Part shown: positions 36,556 through 48,729 of the stretch, piece by piece | How positions within the stretch are numbered: the stretch's first letter is position 1 | Layout of the letters: every line of letters starts with the position of its first letter | Assembly (NCBI GenBank): GCA_007922225.1 | Contig: ML679956.1 | Location: 19,904,689 to 19,968,688 of the forward strand | Direction: 5' to 3' | DNA length: 64,000 nucleotides | Source of the DNA: Emydura subglobosa | Lineage: Eukaryota > Chordata > Testudines > Chelidae | Translations under genes and position numbers: made by a program | The notes under the pieces: generated by a model | Told to the model about the DNA's origin: nothing | What the model saw: the letters and a program-made list of their open reading frames with translations, nothing else | Database searches by the model: none

Positions 36556-36590
36556 ATGATTTTTTTTTTTTTTTTTGGTGATGTCTTTTT

Positions 36591-36617
36591 CCCCCCTCCC
36601 TAACCCCCCCTTCCCCC
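36591..36617 (-). other. Potential G-quadruplex (minus strand)
   Basis: Four C-runs on + (C6, C3, C7, C5) are separated by 1-3 bases and give four G-runs on the minus strand. They follow a 17-base T-tract at 36559-36576. Confidence 0.6.
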
Positions 36618-37399
36618 GCCACCAGGGGGAAAGCTACTATATATTTCAAGCAGATATAGACTGAGATGACCAGTGTATGGGAGAGTGTATGGATCCAGAT
36701 CTCATTTAGGCCAAGGTTTGGGTTCATTGATGCCAATATCTCACAAGCCGTTTTCATGACATTTCAATAAAAAATGGTGGCAACCTTGTGAGATCAGTAG
36801 AGCTGCTGAGATTTTCACCACCTTGAGACAGAAATATTTTGGTTATGTCCAGAATGAGAAAATTAGACCCCGTTTAGTTTTGGATCTGACGCTGTGGATG
36901 TAGGGTTTGATTAAAGGTTTCAAATGCAACTTACCCCTCCCAAAATTCAAAAGTGTTAGTATTCCAGGTTTCATTTTTGGATCATGTCTAATTTCAAGGG
37001 ATTTTTTGTTCTGTGTTTTCTTTTAGGGGGGATTTTAATAATTATCTTCTTCTTCAGAGTCAAATATTTTATTTTGAACATGGTGACAATGTGAAGTCAC
37101 ACTGGCTATGGTACACGGAAATATTAAATTACTGACATTGTTTTCTTTTTTATAATTATACATACAATAGGGTGTGTTCACATTATTCCTCTGAATAAAG
37201 CAGATTGATGTGTTAATTTATATTGTTGCACCAGCAGTATACACAACATGTTTTATTTTTAAAAAACATTGCTGTCATTCAGTTTTTTTGGAAAAAGGAA
37301 ATCTGCCAACCCACAGAATATTAATGAGATTTAGGTAAACAGTTAAATCAATGTACGTTTGTAATAATAAATAGCAATACATGCCACTTACTTTTTGTA

Positions 37400-37615
37400 C
37401 AGCTTTTCATCAACAGAGTATTTAAAATATTGACTTGTTAATCCCTACAATACTGCTGTAAAGCAGATAAGTAAATATTATGCAACCATGGTATAAATGA
37501 TAAACTGAGGCACAAATATGCTAAGTCTGTGGCTGAGCCAGAAAGAGAGCCCTAGAGGCCTGATGTGCAGTCCTTTGTCTTAACTACTAGAGACACTTCC
37601 ATGGCTAGAAGATTT
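37400..37615 (+). repeat. MIR-like SINE
   Basis: 'gtacagcttttcatcaacagagt', 'tgataaactgaggcacaaatat' and 'tgcagtcctttgtcttaactactaga' occur in MIR order and spacing. Confidence 0.7.
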
Positions 37616-37989
37616 AGTAAAGAATTTACTTCTCAGAGAATAAAATCCTTGCTAGCTGTTGCACCATAATGGCTTTTCCTAACTCATTCTCCAGTGCACT
37701 AGAGTGAAGAGAGTCCTAAAAGAACCTAGCTAGTTCTAGACATAGGAAATCTTCTTACTCATTTCCATTCAGCACCTTAATATGCATCATGGCATATTCT
37801 GTGGCTTTGGTAATTCAATTATCTTTTCATTCGGTGTATGTATATCCATTCAAAGCATTCATAAGTAGAAGAAAATATCTCCTATGGATTGAAAGTGATG
37901 GTTGCTTTCTTTGCTGAATGTCAGCACATATAGCTTTTATTAATTTCATTGTACTAAAATTTAATGCCATATAAATTTACATTTGCTTA

Positions 37990-38030
37990 GTAGCTTTCAT
38001 AGTAGTTAGCTAGTTAGTAGCTTTCATAGC
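37990..38030 (+). repeat. Short direct repeat 'tagtagctttcata'
   Basis: Two copies of about 13-14 bp, offset by about 32 bp. Confidence 0.7.
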
Positions 38031-38059
38031 TGAAAAGACATTTTTTTAAAAAAAGTGGA

Positions 38060-38097
38060 ATATAATAGCACTGATATTAGATATAGTGCTATTATAT
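38060..38097. repeat. Perfect 13-bp inverted repeat
   Basis: ATATAATAGCACT (38060-38072) and AGTGCTATTATAT (38085-38097) with a 12-base loop. This is a foldback in AT-rich DNA with no T-run and no adjacent gene, so not a terminator. Confidence 0.8.
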
Positions 38098-38726
38098 TTG
38101 GGGCTTTTATGAGTTCATGGCATATCAAAACAACTATGCTTATTATATTCCATTATTCAAGAAGTCACATCTTTGTGCTGAGAATACTTCTGTCAGGCAC
38201 AATTTAAATCTCTGCACACTTACTTTTCAGCATAGACAGCTAATTTCTATTTTAAATAGTAACTTTGCCAAAGAAGCAATGCACAGAATTTAGCATTCCT
38301 GAAAGTTGATCAATTTAGTTAACAATAAAATAGATGTATATTACTACTTAAAATCAGCATACAGATCAGACATGATATAATCTTACATAGTTTTGAGGTT
38401 AATAAAGTATACCCATTTAACCTTCTGATCTTCCTTTATGTATGCTTCTCAGTGATGGAGTAGTGTGTAATTACGGATCACAATTTTTATTTCATAATTA
38501 GTACCTTTATGAAGAAGTCATTATATTCTTTAACTTGGAATAATCAACTCTCCAATTGTCAGTTAATTCAGGATGAATAAGTAATCTGATATGTTTTCAA
38601 AGTGAGATTCTACTGCAAAAAATGCATGTATAAATGGAGTATTTGGGGATATGCTGTATATTTAATGGTTCACACATCAACAGGAGTAAAGAATCCACAA
38701 CTGAAACGGAACAGACAATCGGTTAA

Positions 38727-38829
38727 GACTGTAAGCTCTTTGGGGGAGGGGCCATCTTTTTGTTTTGTGTTTCTACAAGGCCTACCACAATGAGGTCCTG
38801 GTCCATGACTAGGTGTTATGATAATACCA
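38727..38829 (+). repeat. L2/MIR-type 3' tail fragment
   Basis: 'ctgtaagctctttgggggagggg', 'tttgtgtttctac' and 'aatgaggtcctggtccatgac' follow the tail pattern shared with 41.74, 48.2 and 51.4 kb. Family name is inferred. Confidence 0.6.
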
Positions 38830-40435
38830 ATTGATATGGAACACAATATGCCTCTGAGTTGTTTTGACTCTGCAGCACTATAAGAAGTAAACAGCAGGGG
38901 ACAGTGTCATTGAAATAAGAAGTTATAACTTGAAATAAACAAGAAGTAGACTTTTTGAGTAAGTAGGTAGTTTTTATGTAGACAATTTTCTGTCCATGAC
39001 CACACTTTAATTTAGCAAAAGCTATCACAGATTGACAGCCTGAATATTTCCCCCATCTCTGAACAGAACAGATACCATAAGGTTTGGACATCAGCATATT
39101 GACATGGCAATGTGGTTTTGGCCTTAACTAGAAGGATCTCCTCCAGAAGGTAAGAAGGTAATTCAACTTTCATGGCATATGCACTCCTTATCCTCTCTCC
39201 TGAGATTACCAGCAAGGATGAAAATTTTGATGGTAATTTTTGTGAAGTAAACATGAGCCCCCTAGTACAATAACTCTCTGGATAATTGGACTAGGAAAAT
39301 GCTATTTAATAGATATCACTTAATCCCTCCATATACCATAATGGGGAAAATATAGTCAGTTTCACACCTAATACATTTCAAAGCTTTATTAAAGCATGCA
39401 TGTTCCTTACAAACTCAGTAAATGAAGTGTTCCTGTTGTAACTAGCTTGTTTGTTTTTCTGGGGAGTATGCCTATTGCATTTGTATGCAGCTTGGAATCT
39501 ATATCTTCAGCAATCAGTAATGTCCCTTCCTACAACATTTGCAGCGTAATAATAATAATAACATTACACTCTTCTTGTGGTGGTCTGGTTCTTTCATCAT
39601 GTTACGTTCCTCACTTGCAGACAGCTCATGGAAATAATTTGAAATCATGCTATTGCCAGAGAGGCAGCCCACAGCATATATACATTTTATATTTTCATTA
39701 CTGGGGATTCTTGCATGAAAACAGAATTATTGGTTGGAAACCCAGCTCCACTGATGTCGATGAAACTGCCATTGACTTCACTGGAGCCAAGATGTCACCA
39801 TTTGTTGCTTGAGAATTCATGTATGTCTCTTCTATTTTCTTACTCCTCTCTTATAAACAAAATTTTGAAATTCCTGACTCAAACAGAAAGTCAATAGGTG
39901 TCCTGACTGCTGTAAAGTGAAAACGACATTGTGTTATGGTTGTGAGTGTAAATTGTTCTGATAGCTCAGATTAGTAGTAAGAGCCTAACAAGGAGAGCAA
40001 AACATTTTACTCATAAGAGGCTAACAAAAGGCACAAAAAATTTATTATTACAGCACCCAAACATTAAACATTGTACCAGATATTCAACTCGTATAAATTG
40101 GCATAGCTCCACCAGGTGAATACTTGGCCTGATGCCTGTAAGAGGCATTTCAATTTGGTTAGGAATAAAAGGAGAACACACACAAAAAATGGCGAGTGGT
40201 AATCCAGGTTAAATTTTGATCTGAAAAGTAATCAGATTATATCTTGGAATTACATTTGAGGGCCATATTATACCCATAGACATCATGAAGAATTGATATT
40301 CCTTGCATGTCATGAAGATAGAAAAATATAATCTATTATAATCCAGTTACTTAAAACAGTAATGACATGAAAATCTGTACAATATGTATTCCATTGTCAT
40401 AAAACAGTGTCTAATGAGGAAAATAGGAAAGATCA
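38830..40435. other. Unassigned non-coding sequence
   Basis: No gene was seen. A short (AAT)n run lies near 39.55 kb and a repeat-core-like phrase (cattgacttcactggagcc) near 39.77 kb. Confidence 0.45.
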
Positions 40436-40439
40436 CAAA

Positions 40440-41510
40440 CTGTGGCAGGTTAAGTGTAAAAATATAAGGCAGGCCCAAGAAAAGAATTGAGCAGCAACAT
40501 GCTAAAACTAACAGTAATTTTTGTAAAGCACATCAGAAGTAGGAAGCCTGTCAAACAGGCCATTGAAGAGAAGCTAAATGAATGTTTGCATTGGTCTTCA
40601 CGGCAGAGGATGTGGGGGAGATACCCACATCAGAGCTGTTCTTATTGGGTGACAAATCTGAGGTATTGTTCCAAAGTAATGTATCAATAGAAGAGATTTT
40701 GGAACAATTTGATACATTAAACAGTAATAAGTCACCAGGAGATATTCATCCAAGACTTCTGAAGGAATTCAAATTGAAATTGCAGAACTACTAACTGTGC
40801 TTTGTAACTTTTCACTGAAATCAACCTCTGTACCTAGTGGCTGAAAGGTAGATAACATAATGCCAATTTTTAAAAAGGGCTGCTGAGGAAATCCTGGCAA
40901 TTACAGGCCAGTGAGCTTAACTTCAGTGCCAGTCAAATTGGTAGAAACTATATTAAAAAACACAGAATTATCAGGCACATAAACACAATTTGTTGGGGAA
41001 GAGTCAACATAGCTTTTGAAATGGGGAGTCATACCTCCCCAATCTCTTAGAATTCCTGGAGGTAGTCAGCAATCATATGGATAAAGGTGATCCAGCCAAT
41101 ACAATGTACTTGAATTTTCAGAAGGCCTTAACAAGGTCCCTTACCGAAGGATCTTAAGCAAAATAAAAAGTCATGGGATAAGAGGGGGAAGGTCCTCTCA
41201 TGAATCAGTAACTAGTTGAAAGATAGGAAACAAATGGTAGGAATAAATGGTCAGTTTTCACAACGGAGAGAGGTGAATAATGGGGTTCCCCAGGGATCTA
41301 TCTCTGGATCTGTGCTATTCAACATATTCATTAATGATCTGGAAAGGGGGGTGAACAATGAAGTGGCAAAGTTTGCAGACAATACAAAATTACTGAAGAT
41401 AGTTAAGTCCAAAGCAGATTGTGAGAAGTTACAAAGCAATCTCACAGAACTGGGTGACTAGGCAACAAAAAGACGCATGAAATTAAATATTGATAAATGC
41501 AAAATAATGT
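40440..41510 (+). mobile_element. CR1 LINE fragment, reverse transcriptase region
   Basis: CR1 ORF2 sequence is recognisable from the 5' side of RT to the palm. Visible blocks are LDTLNSNKSPGDIHPRLLKE (RT block 1), QMVGINGQFSQRREVNNGVPQGSIS and then VLFNIFINDLERG. The catalytic motif reads FADNTKLL where FADDTKL is expected, so the second Asp is lost. Stops and frameshifts occur throughout. The fragment ends at about 41510 with no 3' UTR, so it is truncated on both sides. Confidence 0.88.
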
Positions 41511-41599
41511 AATCTCCCTGATCATCAGTTATCCATCTCAAAAATTGGAATAATAGTTTTTTCTTACTTCCACCCACCCTTCATTTTGTCTGTATAGTT

Positions 41600-41725
41600 T
41601 ATTTAAATGTTGTTCCTGCAAACACTAGCCCTAGGTGCTTAACTGTAAGCCCCTTTTGTCTTAATGACTTCACTAGGACTATTTACATGCTTAATGTTAA
41701 GCATCTGGGTAATATTTGAAGAATC
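41600..41725 (+). repeat. Fragment of palindromic amniote repeat
   Basis: 'taggtgcttaactgtaagcc', 'aatgacttcactaggactatt' and 'acatgcttaatgttaagcat' resemble the elements at 48.58-48.71 kb. Confidence 0.4.
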
Positions 41726-41739
41726 AGTATCTTAGGCTG

Positions 41740-41848
41740 TAAGCTACATGGGGCAGAGACTATCTCTGTATTTGTACAATTCTGAACACAATGGTTGCAG
41801 CCTCTAAGGTGCTACTGTAATACAAGCAATGAATAATACTGATAACGA
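41740..41848 (+). repeat. L2/MIR-type 3' tail fragment
   Basis: 'ggctgtaagctacatggggcag', 'tgtatttgtacaattctg' and 'aggtgctactgtaatacaa' follow the same pattern as 38.73 kb. Confidence 0.6.
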
Positions 41849-41849
41849 A

Positions 41850-44640
41850 CACTTTTTTATGATTTATTACCTGGCAATGTCAGGTTAAATTAACTTTGCA
41901 TTAACTGCTGTTTAAGATTCTTTGTTCAGAGATTGCAGACTATTTAAAACTGATCCTGATCCTGGAGATCTTGAATGATCATTGTGGGTGCTAAGCACTA
42001 TCATCTACTGGGAAACTCAGGCCCTATTACATCATTAGTTTGATTAAATAATACACTTGATAAGTAGTCCTGATTCCGTTAGTTATCTTTTATTATTGAT
42101 TTTCATTTTCTGGTTTGCACAGAAGGCTGTCCTACACTAGTATGAGAGGACAGAAACACATCCATTTTAAGGTAATGGGATGCAGTACATACAGTAAATG
42201 CTTGGTTAGAATTGCATTTTTTCCTCCATGCATCATTAAGTAGTTTAATAATCTAATGATTTCTCAATAAAATGACAAGTTCCCCCCAAGTTTGATATAC
42301 AGCTCTGTACAATCCATTAACATAAATTGACTTTCAATAAACCTAAGTAGTTGAGTCCCTATAGGGACCACAGAAGCAGGATGTTTTCTGTTGCAACTTT
42401 GTGCCCCGCAGTCAGATAATCTACTTTGATTACTCACTCCATTTGCATTTAGTGGTATGTTATTTGGAAATCAAGCCCTCTGTGGGTATGAAGTTTTCTG
42501 TTCTGATATTATTATTGAATTTTGTTGTACTAGTTGAGTTTTCTGGTTTATTTCTGGCATATTTTTATTGATTGTGCAAAATTAGCTGCTTGGGAAGGAA
42601 AATTCATCGGTACCCAGAAGAGCTCAAACCGATCCCTAGAGAAAACTTGCAATGCCTGATGAGAAAAGAAGTAAAGTAAAACAAGATGCATATATATATA
42701 TTCTACATATACTGTAATAGGAATGAGGGGTGTGTACACCAGTGTGTCTATATATTTATTTCTCTCATTGATACTTTATCAATAAAGGCTAACATTAATT
42801 CAGAATTCAATCTCCATGGCTTCTGTTAGGACAATTTTTTGTGTTTATCCTTAAGGGAAAATATTTATGGCATGGGTTATGCCATAATAAGTGCTCAGAT
42901 ACCATGGTGATTGGCACAATGTAAGACCTTAGGTAGACTCTGAGAAAGATATAATTGTTTATGTGAAGGACAAAATATGTAGAGACACTCATGTGACATG
43001 TTCCCACTGGGTGATGTTTACCTGAATAAGATGCAAATTAAAAGGAGGACTTTAAAAAAAAAAAAAAAAGTTTAATAAAGTGGACTCAGGAAAGACTCAA
43101 TTCCATCAAGAGTGATGAGTTGGAATGGAACACAAAGCACTTCAAGGTGATGTGACTTAATCTCATCCACCCCTTCTCTTGGATAATTCAGAGTGTATTC
43201 ATTTACTGGTTTAAAGTACATGTTCAAATAGATGTACTGAAGATCTACTTAAAGCAGCAAAATCATATTTGGAAACAATAAGTTGCAATAATATGAATAA
43301 TTGTGAATATGTATAATAATTACAATTTTGGTGTAATCTTTAAATACCTGACTCGGGCAGAATTTGCTAAGTAGTGTCTGATGTGGGAGCACAAAAAGAC
43401 AGACACTATTTAATTGTGCAGCATGAAATAACCTTTGCTGGCTTTTAAGAACTTGAAAACACAGTACTGAAATGGAGCCACTTGGAGAACTAAGTGTCCT
43501 CAAGACCAGCATTTAATTTGTCCATAGCACAACATTCATAAACAAATACCCATGTATTTCATTAAAACACTTCGGGGAGGGATCTCAAATAATTTGCATC
43601 TGCTGTTCGTCTCAGGGAGAAATTCTTTCCTAGAGTAAGGTGAATAATGGAAACATTTATTTGTGATTAATTTGATTTGAAACACCCCAAATCTAAATAA
43701 ATAGTGAATCAGATTCTCAGTCATGCCAAATATTTCTTGCATGCTGCTGGTGGGGAACTGGTTTCTGCTACCTTAGACCCACATAGTTTAGAATACGCTT
43801 AGGGCTCTTCTAAAATATGTTATCTGGCTATGCACTGTAAGGCCTGGATATAACCCAGAGGTCAGTGAGTTGCAGCAGCATTTTAATCAAATATCCCATG
43901 CTTGTGCTATAAGTAAAGTGGTAGAGGAGGCAGCAATGCCAGCTCTGTGCCAGCTAGGCACTCCCTCATGCTTGAAAAGAAATTCTGACCCACACACATC
44001 TGCTGGCCACAGTCTACTGCAAAGGAGCCAATGAATATAGGGGAAAATCTGGTCTCATATTCACAACAAGCTAGCAACCAATTATATTCTTCACAACTTT
44101 GTGCAAGCCAGGAGAAGATGGTGAAGGGATGTAAGAAAATGGATTGTTCTCTCAGTCACAGAAATTAGCAATTGAGCAATAGAAATGACTTTCTGTTCAA
44201 ATCCAGGCTTCTTTATCGATTTTTTTTTTTAGTGTGATTTTTTTTCTATATGAAAGTACTGTATATCTCTTATCAGCTTGATGCAGCTTTGGTTGCTTTG
44301 GCACTTTATGATGTTCTTGACATCATTCATAGAGGTATTGAGTTAAAACTGAACAGTTTCCTTGACCTAAACAGAAATGTGACAGTCCTGGAGCTGAATT
44401 TAAGACCTAGGTGCACATCTTCAAATGTATTTTGGAACTTTTCTTTTAACAAGTGACTAAGGTGAGCCCATATCCAATGGTTACTATCAATAATATGGAA
44501 GTAAATGTTCCACAGATAGATTGGTGTGTTCTAACAGAAATCAAAGTCCTTTAGAAGCCAATTGCATATGTAAAAAGGCCACATTCATTGATTTTGGTGC
44601 AGGGGAACAAACTACCTCTTCTTGTGGCAGCTAGGCTCTC
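41850..44640. other. Unassigned non-coding sequence
   Basis: No gene was seen. An A-tract lies at about 43053-43069 and a T-tract near 44.22 kb. Confidence 0.45.
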
Positions 44641-44649
44641 TGCACCATT

Positions 44650-44790
44650 CAAAGAGCGGGCGTAGTGTTGTCCATTGTAGGAGGCTTTTCACCTTCCCCT
44701 CTTACATCTGGTATGAGTCGTCAGTGGAGACAGTGTACTGGACATGATGGACATGGGTCTAACCAGTCTGCGGTATTATGGTATTGCCTT
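44650..44790 (+). repeat. Possible CR1-type 3' end
   Basis: 'cttttcaccttcccctctta', 'catctggtatgagtcgtcag' and 'ctggacatgatggacatggg' followed by 'gcggtattatggtatt' resemble the reptile LINE 3' end that ends in a 'gtctgacccagtatggc' phrase. It is decayed. Confidence 0.45.
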
Positions 44791-44879
44791 GAAGTTGCTG
44801 CAGGGGAAAGGAGTTGGTTGAGTACATGGCTGGGGTTCATAGGTGCTCTCGGCAGAGGCTGCTGAAGGTATGTGCTGAA

Positions 44880-45502
44880 TTAGCACATCACCTCGTTGCT
44901 CTGGCCCTGCCAGTTGTGTAGGACATTGCGTAGGCCTGCTACTGTTGTTTTGATGTAGGGGAAATTCTGACTATTTTCTATCATTGCGACTTGCACCGCT
45001 TTAGGACTTTCCACCTTTGGGGCCCTCCTCCAGGGTATGCACAATTTTCTTCCCTGGCTACCATGCCCGTCTTTAGGGACAGGCTGCAGCCTGCTAGTAT
45101 CTTTCCCTGGCAGCAACACTTTGAATGGAGGCAGCGTCTCTCACCCACTGCTGGTAGGGTGGTGGTCCATGTGCACTTTTTCTTTATCCCTCATGAACTT
45201 CTACATTCCACAAAAACTCATGAGCTCTAGAGAACATGTGCGTTTTAAAGTGATAGGGCTGAGTGCACAGCAGGGAGGCAGCCACTGGGCTCCACCACAG
45301 ACCTGACCCGATAAAAGCCAGCACCATGTTTTGGGTTGTCCTTCAAAGGATTCAGTGTGGGTGGGTGGGATGTGTTTGGGGGAGAAGCGGGGCACATGGG
45401 AGTCAACAGCATGTTGGATTCCTGGTGGCGGAAAGAGCAAGGTGCCAGAGAGGGACCAGTTAGAAAAGTCTCAAGGGAATTGTTTCTAGAGGGAGATGAC
45501 AA
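44880..45502. other. GC-rich block with many overlapping short open frames
   Basis: The block is open on both strands for 66-89 codons in several frames and is clearly GC-richer than the rest of the 35-50 kb region. Predicted peptides are Pro/Ser/Gly-rich with no domain that I recognise. Compositional openness is the likely reason. It may be a fragment of an LTR element, a DNA transposon or a retrocopy. Confidence 0.25.
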
Positions 45503-45509
45503 TGACTTT

Positions 45510-46645
45510 TAGGCTTGTGATTGGGCAATGGCGAAGGAACAGAAAGCCAGCTGGGTGTGTCCTTTTTTAATAGAACTTTTCCCCCTTAACTAATCTGCCC
45601 CAGCTGCAGAGTAACTATGTAGCTGCTACTGCAAACCTGAGCTGGCAGTAGTCCTTTCCACTTCTTCCCCTTGCTTTGTGGGGGTTGATGGATGTTTGGC
45701 CACATAACAGCAGAGATCTGCCAAAGCACTCTCTGGGTTGCAGTCAAAAAGCCAAGTCCACTCCCTAAAGCACTTGATGAACACTGTTCATTGAATAATT
45801 TTCATTATTTGCTTTTTGGTTTGAAATTAGGTTACCAGCCAGTGCAGAGGCAACAAATGAAATACTTGAAAAATTAGAAAGTAGTATAGTTCACTTTTAA
45901 TGATCTAATGCATCTTGATTGTGCTTTGGATAATTTTTTTTTTCTGGAAAATTATATGCAATAATGATGATTTAAGCATTTACTCTTCAATTTTCACAAT
46001 ATGATCACACCTTACTCTAAAATATAGTGAGTAATACCAAGAAATCCCACCTACCCTACAACAAAACTGTGCAATTTCTATGAAAGTTCATGAGACATCC
46101 AAGTGCAAATGAAACAAAGTTGTCATGCGTTAAAAAAAGAAAATCAATAAACATGGGAAATAACATACCAGCATAAATTGTGGCATATAAAATAAACAAT
46201 TATTGTACATATGATAAATATGTCTATAAATGGTATTGTGCATTATAGGGCTGGAAGTATATTTTTATTTAAATTCAGGGTCCCTTTTGTTTGTCTGCGT
46301 AGGTGTTCATGTGACCTTCGGTGACTGTCTGTTCTTTAGAAACTGAAATAATAACAAAAATTCCTTCCTTCCCAGTCTGTAGGAGAAATAGCTTACTAGT
46401 TTATAGGTTTTTGCTTGTTTCATTGAATCAGTTTGTTCTTTTATTTATGTTTGCGTGTGGATATTTTGGGTGTGTCAAAATGTAGAGTGACTTTTGTGTC
46501 AAAGAAATGAATACTGCATTTAAATCTGTGGTCATTATTATGTCTTGCAGTAATGAACTCCATGGTCTAGGTCCAGTGCTTGCCTTTACTGCCAAGAAAG
46601 GTGGTTTTTTGTTTTTGTTTTTTAATCTTGAGGTGACTGTCTAAT
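45510..46645. other. Unassigned non-coding sequence
   Basis: No gene or repeat recognised. Confidence 0.5.
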
Positions 46646-46650
46646 GCTTA

Positions 46651-46827
46651 TGAGCTATCCTAAAGTGAAAAATACAGTGAAGAAAAGGCACTTTAGTTGT
46701 ACCTGGAGATAAACCTATGTGAGGTCAAACTAAGGCAGGCATATAATGCTGACTTCATCTAGGTTTATCTTAAGGTAAAACTAAAGTGCGCTTTCATCAC
46801 TGTGTTTTTTCCCCTCAGGTTAACTCA
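46651..46827. mobile_element. Foldback MITE, long inverted repeat
   Basis: The left arm 46651-46717 and right arm 46760-46827 are inverse copies of about 67 bases at high identity, with a 42-base spacer. Shared parts include 'cactttagtt' and 'gataaaccta' on the left arm strand. There is no reading frame. The ends read TGAG/CTCA with no clear target duplication, so the superfamily is open. Confidence 0.75.
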
Positions 46828-46829
46828 TG

Positions 46830-47990
46830 CCCCAAGGAAAAATATACACCTTTTTAGCACTGAAGAAAATGTCTTAGGAAAAGGAAGTTAGATATTGGGT
46901 GGCAGTTTGTGAGGTCTCTAATGTCAAGTGGTGATAATTTATTTAGTATCAGTCCGACCAGTGCATGTTCTAAAGTGAGTGGTAGATTCTCTTTTTCTGA
47001 AGAGGTGTTGGCAATCTCTGTGTGGTGTCTCAGGTTGTCTGTATTCTCTTTTACCATCCCTATAAACTAAGTGATAAGGGGCCTTCAAATTTGTCAAGTT
47101 TAGCCATGTAGAGACTGCAGAAGGATTGGCATCGTACATGATGGCCAGAGGGCAAACCGCAAATAAACAAGAATCAGCTTTGATGGATTGGGTAGGGAAA
47201 AGACCAATCCCACTCACTCTACTTTTGATATACTTCAGCTTGCTACAGAAACTTCATCTGCACTTTGAATTTACCAATGATGCTAAGTCATTTTTTCTTA
47301 TAGTTAGAGTTAATTTTGTACTTGATTGATTTCTCTGAATCATTACCCTTCACTGATAGCTGCCATTGCCATGTTTCTGTTCATTTTAATTATAGCTTAC
47401 ATCAAGAGATTTACTTCTGTCTCAATTCCTGCTGACGGTCACATTTCACCATGTAAATAAAACAATTAAAAATTCACAGAGAGGCATAGCTGCGAATAAT
47501 GTACATGTAGCAATGGTTTACATAAGTAAAAATGCTCTGTTGCCTAGGGCATAAATGTCTTCTATCTTGCCTTTAAAATAGTCTTGTAGGTTAAGGATAT
47601 AATATAGCATTATTTATCTATTTTTGCTGTGTGACTCTGCTAATCTCTCACTGTATGCTAGCCACTATGCTTTCATAAGTCTTAATTTTGCTCTTGGGTG
47701 AGTTGATGTGAAATCCCCTTAGCATTTCAACTGCCATATAATTACCTGACTATTAAATCAAGCTCCATCAAGAACCAGAACAGATTTCAGTTGGAGGTGT
47801 GGAATACAAAATTTACCTGTACTAACAATAAAAGAGTTTAGGTGGCATTGCTATCACTGGATCCAAACTTTCCTACAGTTAAATGATACCCAAAGGATAA
47901 TCAGAGATTGTTCACAACCTAAATGTTGTACCTCTTAGATTGTCTTTGTAAATAGCAGATGTCATCCTGGGTCTCTAAGGATTTGCTTTG
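46830..47990. other. Unassigned non-coding sequence
   Basis: No gene or repeat recognised. Confidence 0.5.
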
Positions 47991-47996
47991 TAATTA

Positions 47997-48115
47997 GAAC
48001 TGGTTGGAAAATACTGAAGATTTCAAAATTCATATGAAAACTGGAAAAAATTGTTTCCATTTTTGAATGAAGGGTATTCGTAACTGTTGACCAGATCAAA
48101 ATACATGTACATAGT
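47997..48115. repeat. AT-rich MITE family copy (short)
   Basis: The start 'agaactggttggaaaatac' and the inverse of the end 'gatctggtcaacagttacg' are similar. The interior has 'gatttcaaaattcat'-type phrases like the other copies. Confidence 0.5.
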
Positions 48116-48174
48116 TTACCTATATTTTTCAGTACAGTCAGATTTATGATTTTTAAAAGAACTTGAATAACTTT

Positions 48175-48305
48175 GCATTATTATTAATTATTATTTGTTT
48201 TGTGATAGTGCCATGGTCCTCTTGTGCGAAGTGCCACATATAGACACAGACATAGTAAAATAGGTTTTCTGCCACAGAACGCTTACAATTTAATTATAAG
48301 ACAGA
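48175..48305 (-). repeat. L2/MIR-type tail fragment, minus orientation
   Basis: 'attattaattattatttg', 'tgcgaagtgccacatatagac' and 'cagaacgcttacaattta' are the reverse-complement order of the tail at 38.73 kb. Confidence 0.55.
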
Positions 48306-48582
48306 CCATATAGCGTAACAAACAATATGCACATATGGGGAGTCAGAAGAAGGGTAATAAGTTATGATTACAGAGGCTACTTCTGTATACAACTTAATGC
48401 TTCTAATTCATATAAAATGAAATAAGTAAATGATCATCCATTTCACTTCCAGAGGAGGTGACCTTCATCATCTTCCATTTTTCTCTTTTGAATGTAAATA
48501 AAATAAAAAGGGATGGTTTTCATACCAAATTTGATTTAGAAAAATAAATCCATTTTTGTAGGAACGTGGCTTTACTTAGCCA

Positions 48583-48713
48583 AATTCAGCAAAACATGTA
48601 AACAAAGACTTAAAGTTAAGCATGTGCATAAGTGTTTTGTTGAATAAGGATGTTCTGTTTCAGTGTATAGGACTTAAGTACATTAAACACATGCTTGAAT
48701 GTTTTGCTGAATT
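48583..48713. repeat. Palindromic repeat with 15-bp perfect ends
   Basis: AATTCAGCAAAACAT (48583-48597) is mirrored exactly at 48699-48713. Inside, 'agttaagcatgtgcataagtg' and 'aaacacatgcttgaatg' are imperfectly inverse to each other. It resembles an old palindromic repeat common in sauropsid DNA. Confidence 0.65.
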
Positions 48714-48729
48714 CAAACCCTATCTGAGT

